Assembly: GCA_034429195.1 (NCBI GenBank)
Contig: DAOUGQ010000002.1
Location: forward strand, 127,077-191,076
Source: UBA4782 sp034429195
GTDB lineage: Bacteria; Chloroflexota; Anaerolineae; Anaerolineales; Anaerolineaceae
Length of the DNA: 64,000 nucleotides
Reading direction: 5' to 3'
A model generated the notes under the pieces. It saw only the letters and a program-made list of their open reading frames with translations, was not told where the DNA came from and did not search any database. The position numbers and the translations under genes were made by a program. Positions 8,876 to 16,113 of the stretch are shown in pieces. Positions within the stretch are counted from its first letter, which is position 1, and every line of letters begins with the position of its first letter.

Positions 8876-9301
8876 TTAAGCATCATTATCTTCAGTCGTC
8901 TGGCGCGATCTCTTCACCAGGCTGCGGATACGTTTTCTTTGTAATCTTTTTTCCTGGGAAGCACGGGAGGGTTTGGTTTGCTTTCTGACCCGTGGAGTAT
9001 AAGTTGCTTTTTCGATTAATTTTTTCAAGCGATTGATTGCATCTTCTCTGTTTTTCTCTTGGGTGCGGTATCGTTGCGCAGTGATCATCAGAATCCCATC
9101 CTCAGTCATCCTTTTACCTGCCAACTTAATCAGGCGTTTTTTTACCTCTGGATCTAAAGAGGGTGAATTGCATACATCGAATCTGAGCTGAACAGAGGTA
9201 GCCACCTTGTTAACATTCTGTCCGCCAGGACCGGATGCGCGGACAAATTCACAGTGGATTTCACTAGCGTCAATAGTAACGGCTGAGCTAATTTCAATCA
9301 T
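8876..9301 (-). CDS. arfB: alternative ribosome-rescue factor, peptidyl-tRNA hydrolase ArfB
   Basis: A 141-residue protein with the catalytic GGQ motif in VRASGPGGQNVNKVATSVQLRFD at about residues 22-44, as in class I release factors, and a basic C-terminal tail (KQTKPSRASQEKRLQRKRIRSLVKRSRQ) that in ArfB enters the empty mRNA channel of stalled ribosomes. It lacks the stop-codon-reading domains of RF1/RF2, and its length matches ArfB (YaeJ). It likely releases peptides from ribosomes stalled on truncated messages. Confidence 0.93.
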   Translation of the reverse strand: MIEISSAVTIDASEIHCEFVRASGPGGQNVNKVATSVQLRFDVCNSPSLDPEVKKRLIKLAGKRMTEDGILMITAQRYRTQEKNREDAINRLKKLIEKATYTPRVRKQTKPSRASQEKRLQRKRIRSLVKRSRQTTEDNDA

Positions 9302-9384
9302 GATTTAAGTATATCAGTGGAGCATTGAATTGATCAGCCTTTGATTCACTTATCCACTTTTCCAGGGACAGAACAAATTCCCTA

Positions 9385-9413
9385 TTGACTCTGGTGTGAA
9401 TTTTTCCTATAAT
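9385..9413 (+). promoter_or_regulatory. sigma-70-type promoter of the sugar transport operon
   Basis: TTGACT (-35, 9385-9390) and TATAAT (-10, 9408-9413) are separated by exactly 17 bases, a near-consensus promoter. The downstream edge of the -10 element merges into the double palindromic operator, so a bound repressor would block RNA polymerase. Confidence 0.82.
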
Positions 9414-9441
9414 TAAACCGGTTTAGTAAACCGGTTTAATT
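9411..9441 (+). promoter_or_regulatory. double LacI-family operator
   Basis: Two identical 12-bp palindromes, TAAACCGGTTTA, lie at 9414-9425 and 9427-9438, one base apart, and are themselves inside a larger near-perfect palindrome. The central CG dyad is typical of LacI/GalR-family operators. The likely ligand-responsive repressor is the LacI-family gene at 14076-15110 at the end of the same cluster. Two sites on nearly the same face (13 bp centre to centre) suggest cooperative binding. Confidence 0.8.
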
Positions 9442-9470
9442 CATACACAACTACCTAAAAGGAGAATGTT

Positions 9471-10745
9471 ATGAGAAACTCTAAATTTTTCCCGTTGTTT
9501 ATGGCAATTGTCATGCTAGCGGGATTCCTTGTTGCCTGTAAACCAGTTACCGCTCCAACTGCAACACAGGCTGCTGAACCCGTTAAGTTGACGTTCTGGT
9601 TCAACTGGGAAGGCACCAATGCCGATGTGATGAAAGACCTGGTCAACCGCTTCAACGAAGCCAATCCGGATATCGTCGTTGAGCCAGTTTTCCAACCATA
9701 TGCAGATATGACCACTCTTCTCCAGACAGCAATTACTGGTGGAACCACCCCAGATGTAGTTGCTTTGGACCTGATCCTCATTCCGCAAATCGTTGAAACT
9801 GGTGCTGTTGCGCCACTGGACGATTATGTTGCATCTGATTCTGATATCAACATAGACGATTTCTATCCGTTGTTGGCTAATTATGACATTATGGGTGGCA
9901 AACGTTATGCCCTGCCGGTCAGTACCAACAATATGCAGGTGATCTGGAATAAAGATCTCTTTAAGAAAGCTGGTCTTGATCCCGAAAAGGCACCCACTAC
10001 ATGGGAAGAGATGCAATCCATGGCTGAACAATGCCAAGACCCTGACAATGGTGTAGTTGGTTTTGAATTCTATACTCAACCCACTGGAGAAGGTATCACC
10101 TGGCAATTTCAGGTATGGTTGTGGGCAGCGGGTGGTGAGTTCCTCAATGAAGATAACACTGCTGCTGCGTTTAATACTCCCGAAGGTTTAAAAGCATTGA
10201 CTTTCGTCTCGGACATGTTGAATGGCAAGGGCTCGCAGCCAGGACCTTGGGGTTTATTTGGTGATCAGAAAGCCTGTATGCAGCTTGATGGGTCATGGCT
10301 GTTCGGTTATCGCAAGGATGCCCCCTTCGAATGGGGTATTGCTCCGGTTCCTGCTCCTGAAGGTGGCACTACTGCCAGTAACGTAGGTGGCGAGCATATA
10401 TTCATGTTCGATGCCTCTCCCAATAAGGATGCAGCCTGGAAGTTCATCAAATATTTAACCAGCACTGAGGTTCAGTTAGAATGGGATCAGAAAACAGGCT
10501 TTTTGCCAGTGCGCCAGTCTGTAGCAGAAAATGCGGATTACCTGAAGTGGATTAACGAAACTGAGCCACGCATGCTGCCTTTCGTCCAGGGCATGGCTAC
10601 TGCTCATACTCGCCCTGCTACTTCCAAGTATTATGCGGTATCGGATGCTTTCTCTCGTGAAATTCAGAAAGCTCTACTTGGTGAGGCTACCCCTGAGGAT
10701 GCACTCAAAGCTGCTGAAATAGCAGTAAATGAAGCATTAAAATAG
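9471..10745 (+). CDS. sugar ABC transporter substrate-binding lipoprotein (MalE-like)
   Basis: A 424-residue extracellular solute-binding protein of family 1. The N terminus is a lipoprotein signal (FMAIVMLAGFLVACK, cysteine at residue 23). The mature part starts PVKLTFWFNWEGTNADVMKDLVNRF and contains the family patterns PDVVALDLILIPQ, GKRYALPVSTNNMQVIWNKDLFKKAGLDP and QLDGSWLFG. It is the first gene of the operator-controlled operon, followed by a terminator-like hairpin and two permeases. With the GH13 enzyme nearby, a maltodextrin or related alpha-glucan oligosaccharide is the probable ligand. Confidence 0.93.
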   Translation: MRNSKFFPLFMAIVMLAGFLVACKPVTAPTATQAAEPVKLTFWFNWEGTNADVMKDLVNRFNEANPDIVVEPVFQPYADMTTLLQTAITGGTTPDVVALDLILIPQIVETGAVAPLDDYVASDSDINIDDFYPLLANYDIMGGKRYALPVSTNNMQVIWNKDLFKKAGLDPEKAPTTWEEMQSMAEQCQDPDNGVVGFEFYTQPTGEGITWQFQVWLWAAGGEFLNEDNTAAAFNTPEGLKALTFVSDMLNGKGSQPGPWGLFGDQKACMQLDGSWLFGYRKDAPFEWGIAPVPAPEGGTTASNVGGEHIFMFDASPNKDAAWKFIKYLTSTEVQLEWDQKTGFLPVRQSVAENADYLKWINETEPRMLPFVQGMATAHTRPATSKYYAVSDAFSREIQKALLGEATPEDALKAAEIAVNEALK

Positions 10746-10766
10746 CGTATTCAACCAATATTTTCT

Positions 10767-10798
10767 GGGGCGGCGGTTAAAGCTGCCGCCCCCTTTTT
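10767..10798 (+). terminator. intrinsic terminator/attenuator after the sugar-binding protein gene
   Basis: GGGGCGGC (10767-10774) pairs with GCCGCCCC (10785-10792) and is followed by a T run. Located between the binding-protein gene and the permease genes, it would cause partial termination, a common way to make more binding protein than permease. Confidence 0.82.
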
Positions 10799-10880
10799 GT
10801 TAGCCTTATAATCATTAGATAAAATCAGAAAAAATTAAGTTCTTATCTTCTACTAATTATTACTGCAGGATTGAGTTAAT

Positions 10881-11804
10881 ATGCAAGCTCGTTACGCAAG
10901 TTCCCCTAATTGGTTTACCCGGCTGCGCCGAAGTGATATCTTTACTGCGTTACTTTTCCTGGCACCGTCGCTGGTAATCCTGGGAACATTCAATTTCTAC
11001 CCGATTGCTGAGGTCTTCCGACTGAGTCTGTTCAAGTGGGATAACCTATCACAGGTTAAGATATTTATCGGGCTTGAAAACTTTGTTACACTTTTTAAAA
11101 GTGATCGCTTCTGGAATTCATTAGAGGTCACCGGTGAGTACACATTAATAGTGACCGCATTTAGTATCTTTTTGGGGCTGATTTTAGCGGTTCTTCTCAA
11201 TAACCAACTTCTGCTTGGTAAAGCTTTCTGGCGTAGTCTGTTTTTCCTGCCTGTTGTCACACCAACCGTAGCTGCCGCAATGGTATGGACTCTATTATTC
11301 AACCCCGGTTTTGGCTTGGTTAATGTTGTTCTACGTTTCTTTGGTTTAGAAGGTCTTAACTGGTTGGCAGATACTACTTGGGCACTACCTACTCTAATGA
11401 CGTTGGGCATCTGGCGACGATTGGGCTTTACCACTATGTTATATCTGGCAGCTTTACAATCATTATCTAAAGAATATTATGAGAGTGCTGAGATAGACGG
11501 TGCCAATGGTTTACAGCGTTTTCTGCACATCACCGTGCCATTATTGCGTTCTACAACGATTATGCTTGTTATTTTAGGTGTAGTCGATTCTTTTCTTGTC
11601 TTTGATCAAGTAATGGTACTTACCCGTGGTGGACCAAGTGATGCGACCAATGTTATTGGCATGTTTATGTATTCGACCTCATTTTCTGCCTTTAAACTTG
11701 GATATGGTGCAGCTATTTCTGTAGTTATGTTTATCGTGGTGGCAGCATTCACATTGTTACAGTGGCGTTTTGTTGGTTTTGGTTCAGCAGAGGAGGCGGA
11801 ATGA
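10881..11804 (+). CDS. sugar ABC transporter permease (MalF-like)
   Basis: A 307-residue inner-membrane permease with about six transmembrane helices. It starts with a long amphipathic cytoplasmic stretch, and the EAA loop contacting the ATPase is visible near residues 200-220 (YYESAEIDGANGLQRFLHITVPLL). Family features include the FLAPSLVILGTFNFYPIAEVFRLSLFKWDN opening. It overlaps the next permease gene by four bases. No ATPase gene lies nearby, so it must pair with a shared MsmX/MalK-type subunit encoded elsewhere. Confidence 0.93.
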   Translation: MQARYASSPNWFTRLRRSDIFTALLFLAPSLVILGTFNFYPIAEVFRLSLFKWDNLSQVKIFIGLENFVTLFKSDRFWNSLEVTGEYTLIVTAFSIFLGLILAVLLNNQLLLGKAFWRSLFFLPVVTPTVAAAMVWTLLFNPGFGLVNVVLRFFGLEGLNWLADTTWALPTLMTLGIWRRLGFTTMLYLAALQSLSKEYYESAEIDGANGLQRFLHITVPLLRSTTIMLVILGVVDSFLVFDQVMVLTRGGPSDATNVIGMFMYSTSFSAFKLGYGAAISVVMFIVVAAFTLLQWRFVGFGSAEEAE

Positions 11805-12658
11805 AGCTCTTCAAGAGGTCGACCCACGAACCTGTTACTCCACGTAAGATTCGTATCACATTCATTCTGGCACTAATCTTAATTCCAGCAGCTTTTCTGG
11901 TATTAGTACCTTTTCTTTGGATGTTTACCACTTCATTAAAATTGCGTGGTACGACCGGGCTACCCCCGTATCTTTTCCCAGCGGTGTTCGAATTTAGTAA
12001 CTATGTAAAAGCCTGGCAGGCTGCACCTTTTATGCGATATTATCTCAATACAACCATTGTTGCTGTAGCGATCATTGCTGCACGAGTGGTTTTTGGAGGG
12101 ATGGCAGCTTACGCGTTTGCTTATTTGCGTTTCGTAGGTCGTGATTTGCTTTTCCTGTTATTCCTGGGTACCATGATGATCCCCTTTCAAGCGACTATCA
12201 TTCCTTCGTATTTAATCATTGGTGATCTCCATTGGTTTAATACTTACCAGGCGTTAATCGTGCCACGTATGGTGGATGCTTTTTCTATTTTTATCCTGCG
12301 CCAGGCTTTTATCTCAATCCCTCGAGATTATTTAGATGCCGCTCGTCTAGATGGTTGCTCACATTGGCAATCACTATGGAAAGTTGTTGTACCGCTTAAT
12401 CGTTCTTCGGTAGTAACGATGGGGTTGTTTGCCTTCCTGTTTGCCTGGAATGATTATCTTTGGCCTTTATTGGTAGCAAACAATGAGCAAATGCGTACCA
12501 TCCAGCTTGGGCTGCAAATCTTTGCAGGCAGGTACCAAACTGAATGGACTTATATGATGGCTGGTACAGTGACTGCCACTCTTCTGCCACTCATCCTGTT
12601 TTTAATTGCGCAGCGAAGTTTCATCGCTGGTCTCACCCGATCTGGATTGAAAGGATAA
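11801..12658 (+). CDS. sugar ABC transporter permease (MalG-like)
   Basis: A 285-residue permease, partner of the upstream MalF-like subunit. The start is set at MKLFKRSTHEP, whose ATG overlaps the upstream stop (ATGA) and is preceded by GAGGAGGCGG. It has about six transmembrane helices and the EAA loop YLDAARLDGCSHWQSLWKVVVPL near residue 185. The ending RSFIAGLTRSGLKG is typical of MalG-type permeases, where the C terminus contacts the ATPase. The gene is nine bases from the GH13 enzyme. Confidence 0.93.
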   Translation: MKLFKRSTHEPVTPRKIRITFILALILIPAAFLVLVPFLWMFTTSLKLRGTTGLPPYLFPAVFEFSNYVKAWQAAPFMRYYLNTTIVAVAIIAARVVFGGMAAYAFAYLRFVGRDLLFLLFLGTMMIPFQATIIPSYLIIGDLHWFNTYQALIVPRMVDAFSIFILRQAFISIPRDYLDAARLDGCSHWQSLWKVVVPLNRSSVVTMGLFAFLFAWNDYLWPLLVANNEQMRTIQLGLQIFAGRYQTEWTYMMAGTVTATLLPLILFLIAQRSFIAGLTRSGLKG

Positions 12659-12667
12659 ATTTTACCC

Positions 12668-14062
12668 GTGAACAAATGTATTAACATCCCCGAATGGGTC
12701 AAGGACACTATTTTCTATCAGATCTTTCCAGAACGATTTGCCAACGGTGATCCTAACAATGATCCTGCATGGGTGCAACCCTGGGGTACGCCACCTTCCT
12801 CCCAAACCTTCATGGGTGGAGATTTGCAGGGTATTCTTGATCATCTGCCCTACCTGCGAGAATTGGGCATCAATGCTATATACACTACTCCTATCTTTGC
12901 AGCACGCTCTAATCATAAATATGACACTTCTGATTATTATAAAGTTGATCCAGCTTTTGGTGACCTGGAACTACTCAAGAAATTGGTGAACACAGCCCAT
13001 GACCAGGGTATCCGCATCATTCTAGATGCAGTTTTCAATCACTGCGGAGATGGTTTCTGGGCATTCCAAGACGTGATGAAGAAAGGAAAATCCTCGCAAT
13101 ATTATGATTGGTTTCAATTAGGTGATTTGCCTGTTAAACAAGATCCACCCAACTACCAGACCTGTGGTGGAGCTAGCTTTTTGCCAAAACTAAATATGAA
13201 TAATCCGCAAGTCAGACGTTATTTGTTAGATGTTACAGCCTATTGGCTTAAAGAAACTGGTATAGATGGTTGGCGTCTGGATGTACCATGGAAGGTTCCA
13301 TTAGATTTTTGGCGAGAATTTCGTCAAACGGTTAAATCAATCCGTTCTGATGCTTATATTGTTGCTGAATCCTGGCGTGATCCACTTTATTGGCTGCAAG
13401 GTGATACCTGCGATGCAGTCATGAATTATCCTTATCGAGACTATATCCTGGATTACTGTGTACGTGACGCGATGGATGCAGAGGATTTCGATCATTTCAC
13501 ACGTCGCTTGCTGACTGAATATGGGGTATTTGCTCCTGTGCAATTGAATCTATTGGGAAGCCATGATACCACCCGTCTGTTGACACTGTGCCGCGAAAAT
13601 TCGGCTCGTGCTATTCTGGCTTTTCTCTGTATGCTAACCGGAGTAGGTGCACCTATGATTTACTATGGTGATGAAAATGGTATGAGTGGTGAAAATGATC
13701 CGGATTGCCGTCGTTGTATGGAATGGGATCCAGAAAAATGGAATGATACCATTCGAAGCGCAGTACAAAAATTAATCTCTCTGCGCCATGCACATCCTGC
13801 CTTGCGTGCTGGTAGTTATGAAAGCTTGCTAACGTTCAATGGAGTATATGCCTTTAGGCGAATTCTGAATGATGATCAAGTTGTAGTTGTGGTTAACCCG
13901 CGCAATATGCAAGAAAAATTGTGCATTAACTTGCATGGTATGGGGGATTGCGATTGGGTGGATGTATTGAGCAACCAGCATTATACATGCAATGCTGGGC
14001 AAATTACCATACCAAAACTGGAAGCGCAGCAGGGTTTAGCGCTAATTTTATTGAATCGGTAG
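12668..14062 (+). CDS. GH13 alpha-glucosidase/cyclomaltodextrinase-type hydrolase
   Basis: A 464-residue cytoplasmic (no signal peptide) glycoside hydrolase family 13 enzyme. Conserved regions are in order: LDAVFNHCG (region I), GWRLDVPWK with the nucleophile aspartate (II), IVAESW with the acid/base glutamate (III), and LLGSHDTTR with the stabilising aspartate (IV). It opens with FYQIFPERFANGDPNND, typical of the neopullulanase/cyclomaltodextrinase group, but lacks that group's N-terminal dimerisation domain. GTG is the likely start, nine bases after the permease stop. It probably degrades imported oligosaccharide to glucose or maltose. Confidence 0.92.
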   Translation: MNKCINIPEWVKDTIFYQIFPERFANGDPNNDPAWVQPWGTPPSSQTFMGGDLQGILDHLPYLRELGINAIYTTPIFAARSNHKYDTSDYYKVDPAFGDLELLKKLVNTAHDQGIRIILDAVFNHCGDGFWAFQDVMKKGKSSQYYDWFQLGDLPVKQDPPNYQTCGGASFLPKLNMNNPQVRRYLLDVTAYWLKETGIDGWRLDVPWKVPLDFWREFRQTVKSIRSDAYIVAESWRDPLYWLQGDTCDAVMNYPYRDYILDYCVRDAMDAEDFDHFTRRLLTEYGVFAPVQLNLLGSHDTTRLLTLCRENSARAILAFLCMLTGVGAPMIYYGDENGMSGENDPDCRRCMEWDPEKWNDTIRSAVQKLISLRHAHPALRAGSYESLLTFNGVYAFRRILNDDQVVVVVNPRNMQEKLCINLHGMGDCDWVDVLSNQHYTCNAGQITIPKLEAQQGLALILLNR

Positions 14063-14075
14063 TTATAATCAGCTT

Positions 14076-15110
14076 ATGACCAGAGTAAATATTAAGGATA
14101 TCGCACAAAAAGCTGGAGTATCGAAGACTGCGGTGTCCTTTGCTTTTAACAACCCTAACCGCCTATCCGAAGCTACTGTCAAGCAGATCTTATCTATTGC
14201 AGAGGAGATGGGATATTCTCCCGATCCAGTAGCTCGCAGTATGTCTACCGGACGAACCGGTACCATCGGTCTATTACTACCACAGCCGATGCCCGAAATC
14301 GTACGCAATCCGTATTTTCCGGAGTTTCTTGAAGGTATAGGAGAAGAATGTACCCATTCTGGTCTATCATTGATGCTGGTTCCACCACTGAAGGGTAGTA
14401 TCCGTCGTGCCATTGTGAATGCAGCTGTAGATGGCTTTCTCACATTGGGTCTTGAAGAATACAAAGCCACCATGGTAGTGCTGCGTCAGCGAGGTGTACC
14501 CTTTGTAACTGTTGATAGTGACCCAATCGAGGGTGTACCGGCTATTAATGTGGATGATGCAGGAGGTGCTTGCCAGGCAATGCAACATGTATTGTCATTA
14601 GGACATCGACAGATTGCTATTCTGGCGATTCGTTCTGGCAAACAAGGACATTACCGGGAATATGTAGGCACACTTGGTGCAAGAATGCATGGTTACTTAC
14701 AGGCGCTTGAGGAATACGGTCTAAATATCAATGGACGCTCAATACGCTTGTTTGAGTGCAACAGCACCGAGGAAGGTGGCATGGAAAGTTTTCAAACTCT
14801 ATGGAAGTCACGCTACCGTCCTACAGCAATCATTGCTATGAGTGATATTATCGCTATTGGTGTTATTAAGGCTGCTACAGAAGCAGGAATCCGGATACCA
14901 CAGGACCTTTCAGTGGTAGGTTTCGATGATATCACTCTTGCTAGCTTGATACATCCAGCTTTGACCACAGTAAAACAGCCCTCACGGGAAAAGGGAAAGA
15001 TTGCCACTCAACAACTGGTGAGATTGATCGAATCAGAAGCAGGGCTGCTCCATCAAATACTTCCTACGCGCTTTATAGAACGCAGTTCCGTGTGTACCCC
15101 TAAGAAATAA
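14076..15110 (+). CDS. LacI-family transcriptional regulator of the sugar operon
   Basis: A 344-residue regulator with an N-terminal LacI helix-turn-helix (VNIKDIAQKAGVSKTAVSFAFNNPNRLSE) and hinge, followed by a periplasmic-binding-protein-like effector domain (IGLLLPQPMPEIVRNPYFPEFLEG; VVGFDDITLASLIHPALTTV). It follows the GH13 gene by 13 bases and the operon promoter carries a matching LacI-type double operator, so it most likely represses the operon until an oligosaccharide binds. Confidence 0.93.
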   Translation: MTRVNIKDIAQKAGVSKTAVSFAFNNPNRLSEATVKQILSIAEEMGYSPDPVARSMSTGRTGTIGLLLPQPMPEIVRNPYFPEFLEGIGEECTHSGLSLMLVPPLKGSIRRAIVNAAVDGFLTLGLEEYKATMVVLRQRGVPFVTVDSDPIEGVPAINVDDAGGACQAMQHVLSLGHRQIAILAIRSGKQGHYREYVGTLGARMHGYLQALEEYGLNINGRSIRLFECNSTEEGGMESFQTLWKSRYRPTAIIAMSDIIAIGVIKAATEAGIRIPQDLSVVGFDDITLASLIHPALTTVKQPSREKGKIATQQLVRLIESEAGLLHQILPTRFIERSSVCTPKK

Positions 15111-15147
15111 AAAATTGGATCATCCAACGGAAAGAACAATTTCGTTA

Positions 15148-15915
15148 TCATTTAAAGGTATTAGTCCAATGAACAATTGCGGTAAAAGCCCGGTTATCAC
15201 AAGACCTGTTGATTCCTTCTACCATACACATATCTGATTCGTCATCGAGATCATTTATCAAGATGCTCACTTTTTCCCCTGGTTTGACTTCATGTTCATA
15301 ATTGATCTGCAACCAGTCCAGTTCTTTCTCTCGATAAGCATCCATGGGGAAACAATCACAGATCCATTCTATATATCGGCTGTTATTGACATGACCTACT
15401 ATATCTACAGCACTGTATCCGGCAGTGATCTCTAACTTTTCTTTTCCGTCTCCGTTCATATTGATTTTTTCAAGGGGTTCATCCAATCCTTTTCTATCAG
15501 GAAATTCAGGTAACCCCAATTGAAGGGAATGCGGAGATACCATTCTACGGGTGGTCGCGTCAATGATCAACCAGGCAGATGTAGCAGCTACAATTTTCTG
15601 TTCATGGGCATCAAAAACTTCGAAATCTCGGATATAGAATAATTTTTGTTGAATGGTTTTGGGCCAGGTGTTGATGATGACTTTATCATCTCCTGATGGA
15701 AAATGAAAGAATTTGATCTTCATTCGTGAATGTACCCAAAATAGATTATGTACTGCCATTTTCTCAATACCAAATCCTAACTTATCTGCATGGCGTCCGG
15801 CTGTTTCTGTCAAATGTTGAAATATCGCTGATGGCTTCCAATGATTTCGGAAATCACATTCAAAGTAATTGATATTGATCATGTCTTTATAAACGAGTGT
15901 TTTTTCAGTATTCAT
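15148..15915 (-). CDS. acyl-ACP thioesterase (FatA/FatB-like)
   Basis: A 255-residue protein made of two hotdog domains, the layout of acyl-[ACP] thioesterases that end fatty acid synthesis by releasing the acyl chain. Support includes the N-terminal half (WKPSAIFQHLTETAGRHADKLGF; FWVHSRMKIKFFHFPSGDDKVIINTWP) and the second domain with VDIVGHVNNSRYIEWICDCF, whose N-x-H/R surroundings are the catalytic region of the family. It stands alone, convergent with the LacI gene. An AGGGG ribosome site precedes the ATG. Confidence 0.88.
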   Translation of the reverse strand: MNTEKTLVYKDMININYFECDFRNHWKPSAIFQHLTETAGRHADKLGFGIEKMAVHNLFWVHSRMKIKFFHFPSGDDKVIINTWPKTIQQKLFYIRDFEVFDAHEQKIVAATSAWLIIDATTRRMVSPHSLQLGLPEFPDRKGLDEPLEKINMNGDGKEKLEITAGYSAVDIVGHVNNSRYIEWICDCFPMDAYREKELDWLQINYEHEVKPGEKVSILINDLDDESDMCMVEGINRSCDNRAFTAIVHWTNTFK

Positions 15916-16051
15916 TGTAAACCCCTGATTTGCTTTTCAGTGAGTAAAGTTATTTGGAGTGATTAAGGAAATAGTTTAGCATAAAAGCAGGAAAAACTAA
16001 TTGTCGCAACATGAGAATGCATTAAGAATAATATTTCATACTCGAATGAAA

Positions 16052-16091
16052 AAAGGTCAGGTAAAGAAAAAATTCTCTCTAACTGACCTTT
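16052..16091 (-). terminator. intrinsic terminator of clpB
   Basis: On the minus strand AAAGGTCAG pairs with CTGACCTTT around an AT-rich loop, and a run of T follows. It lies about 23 bases after the clpB stop. Confidence 0.85.
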
Positions 16092-16113
16092 AAAAATTTG
16101 TTTCAAACAAGAA

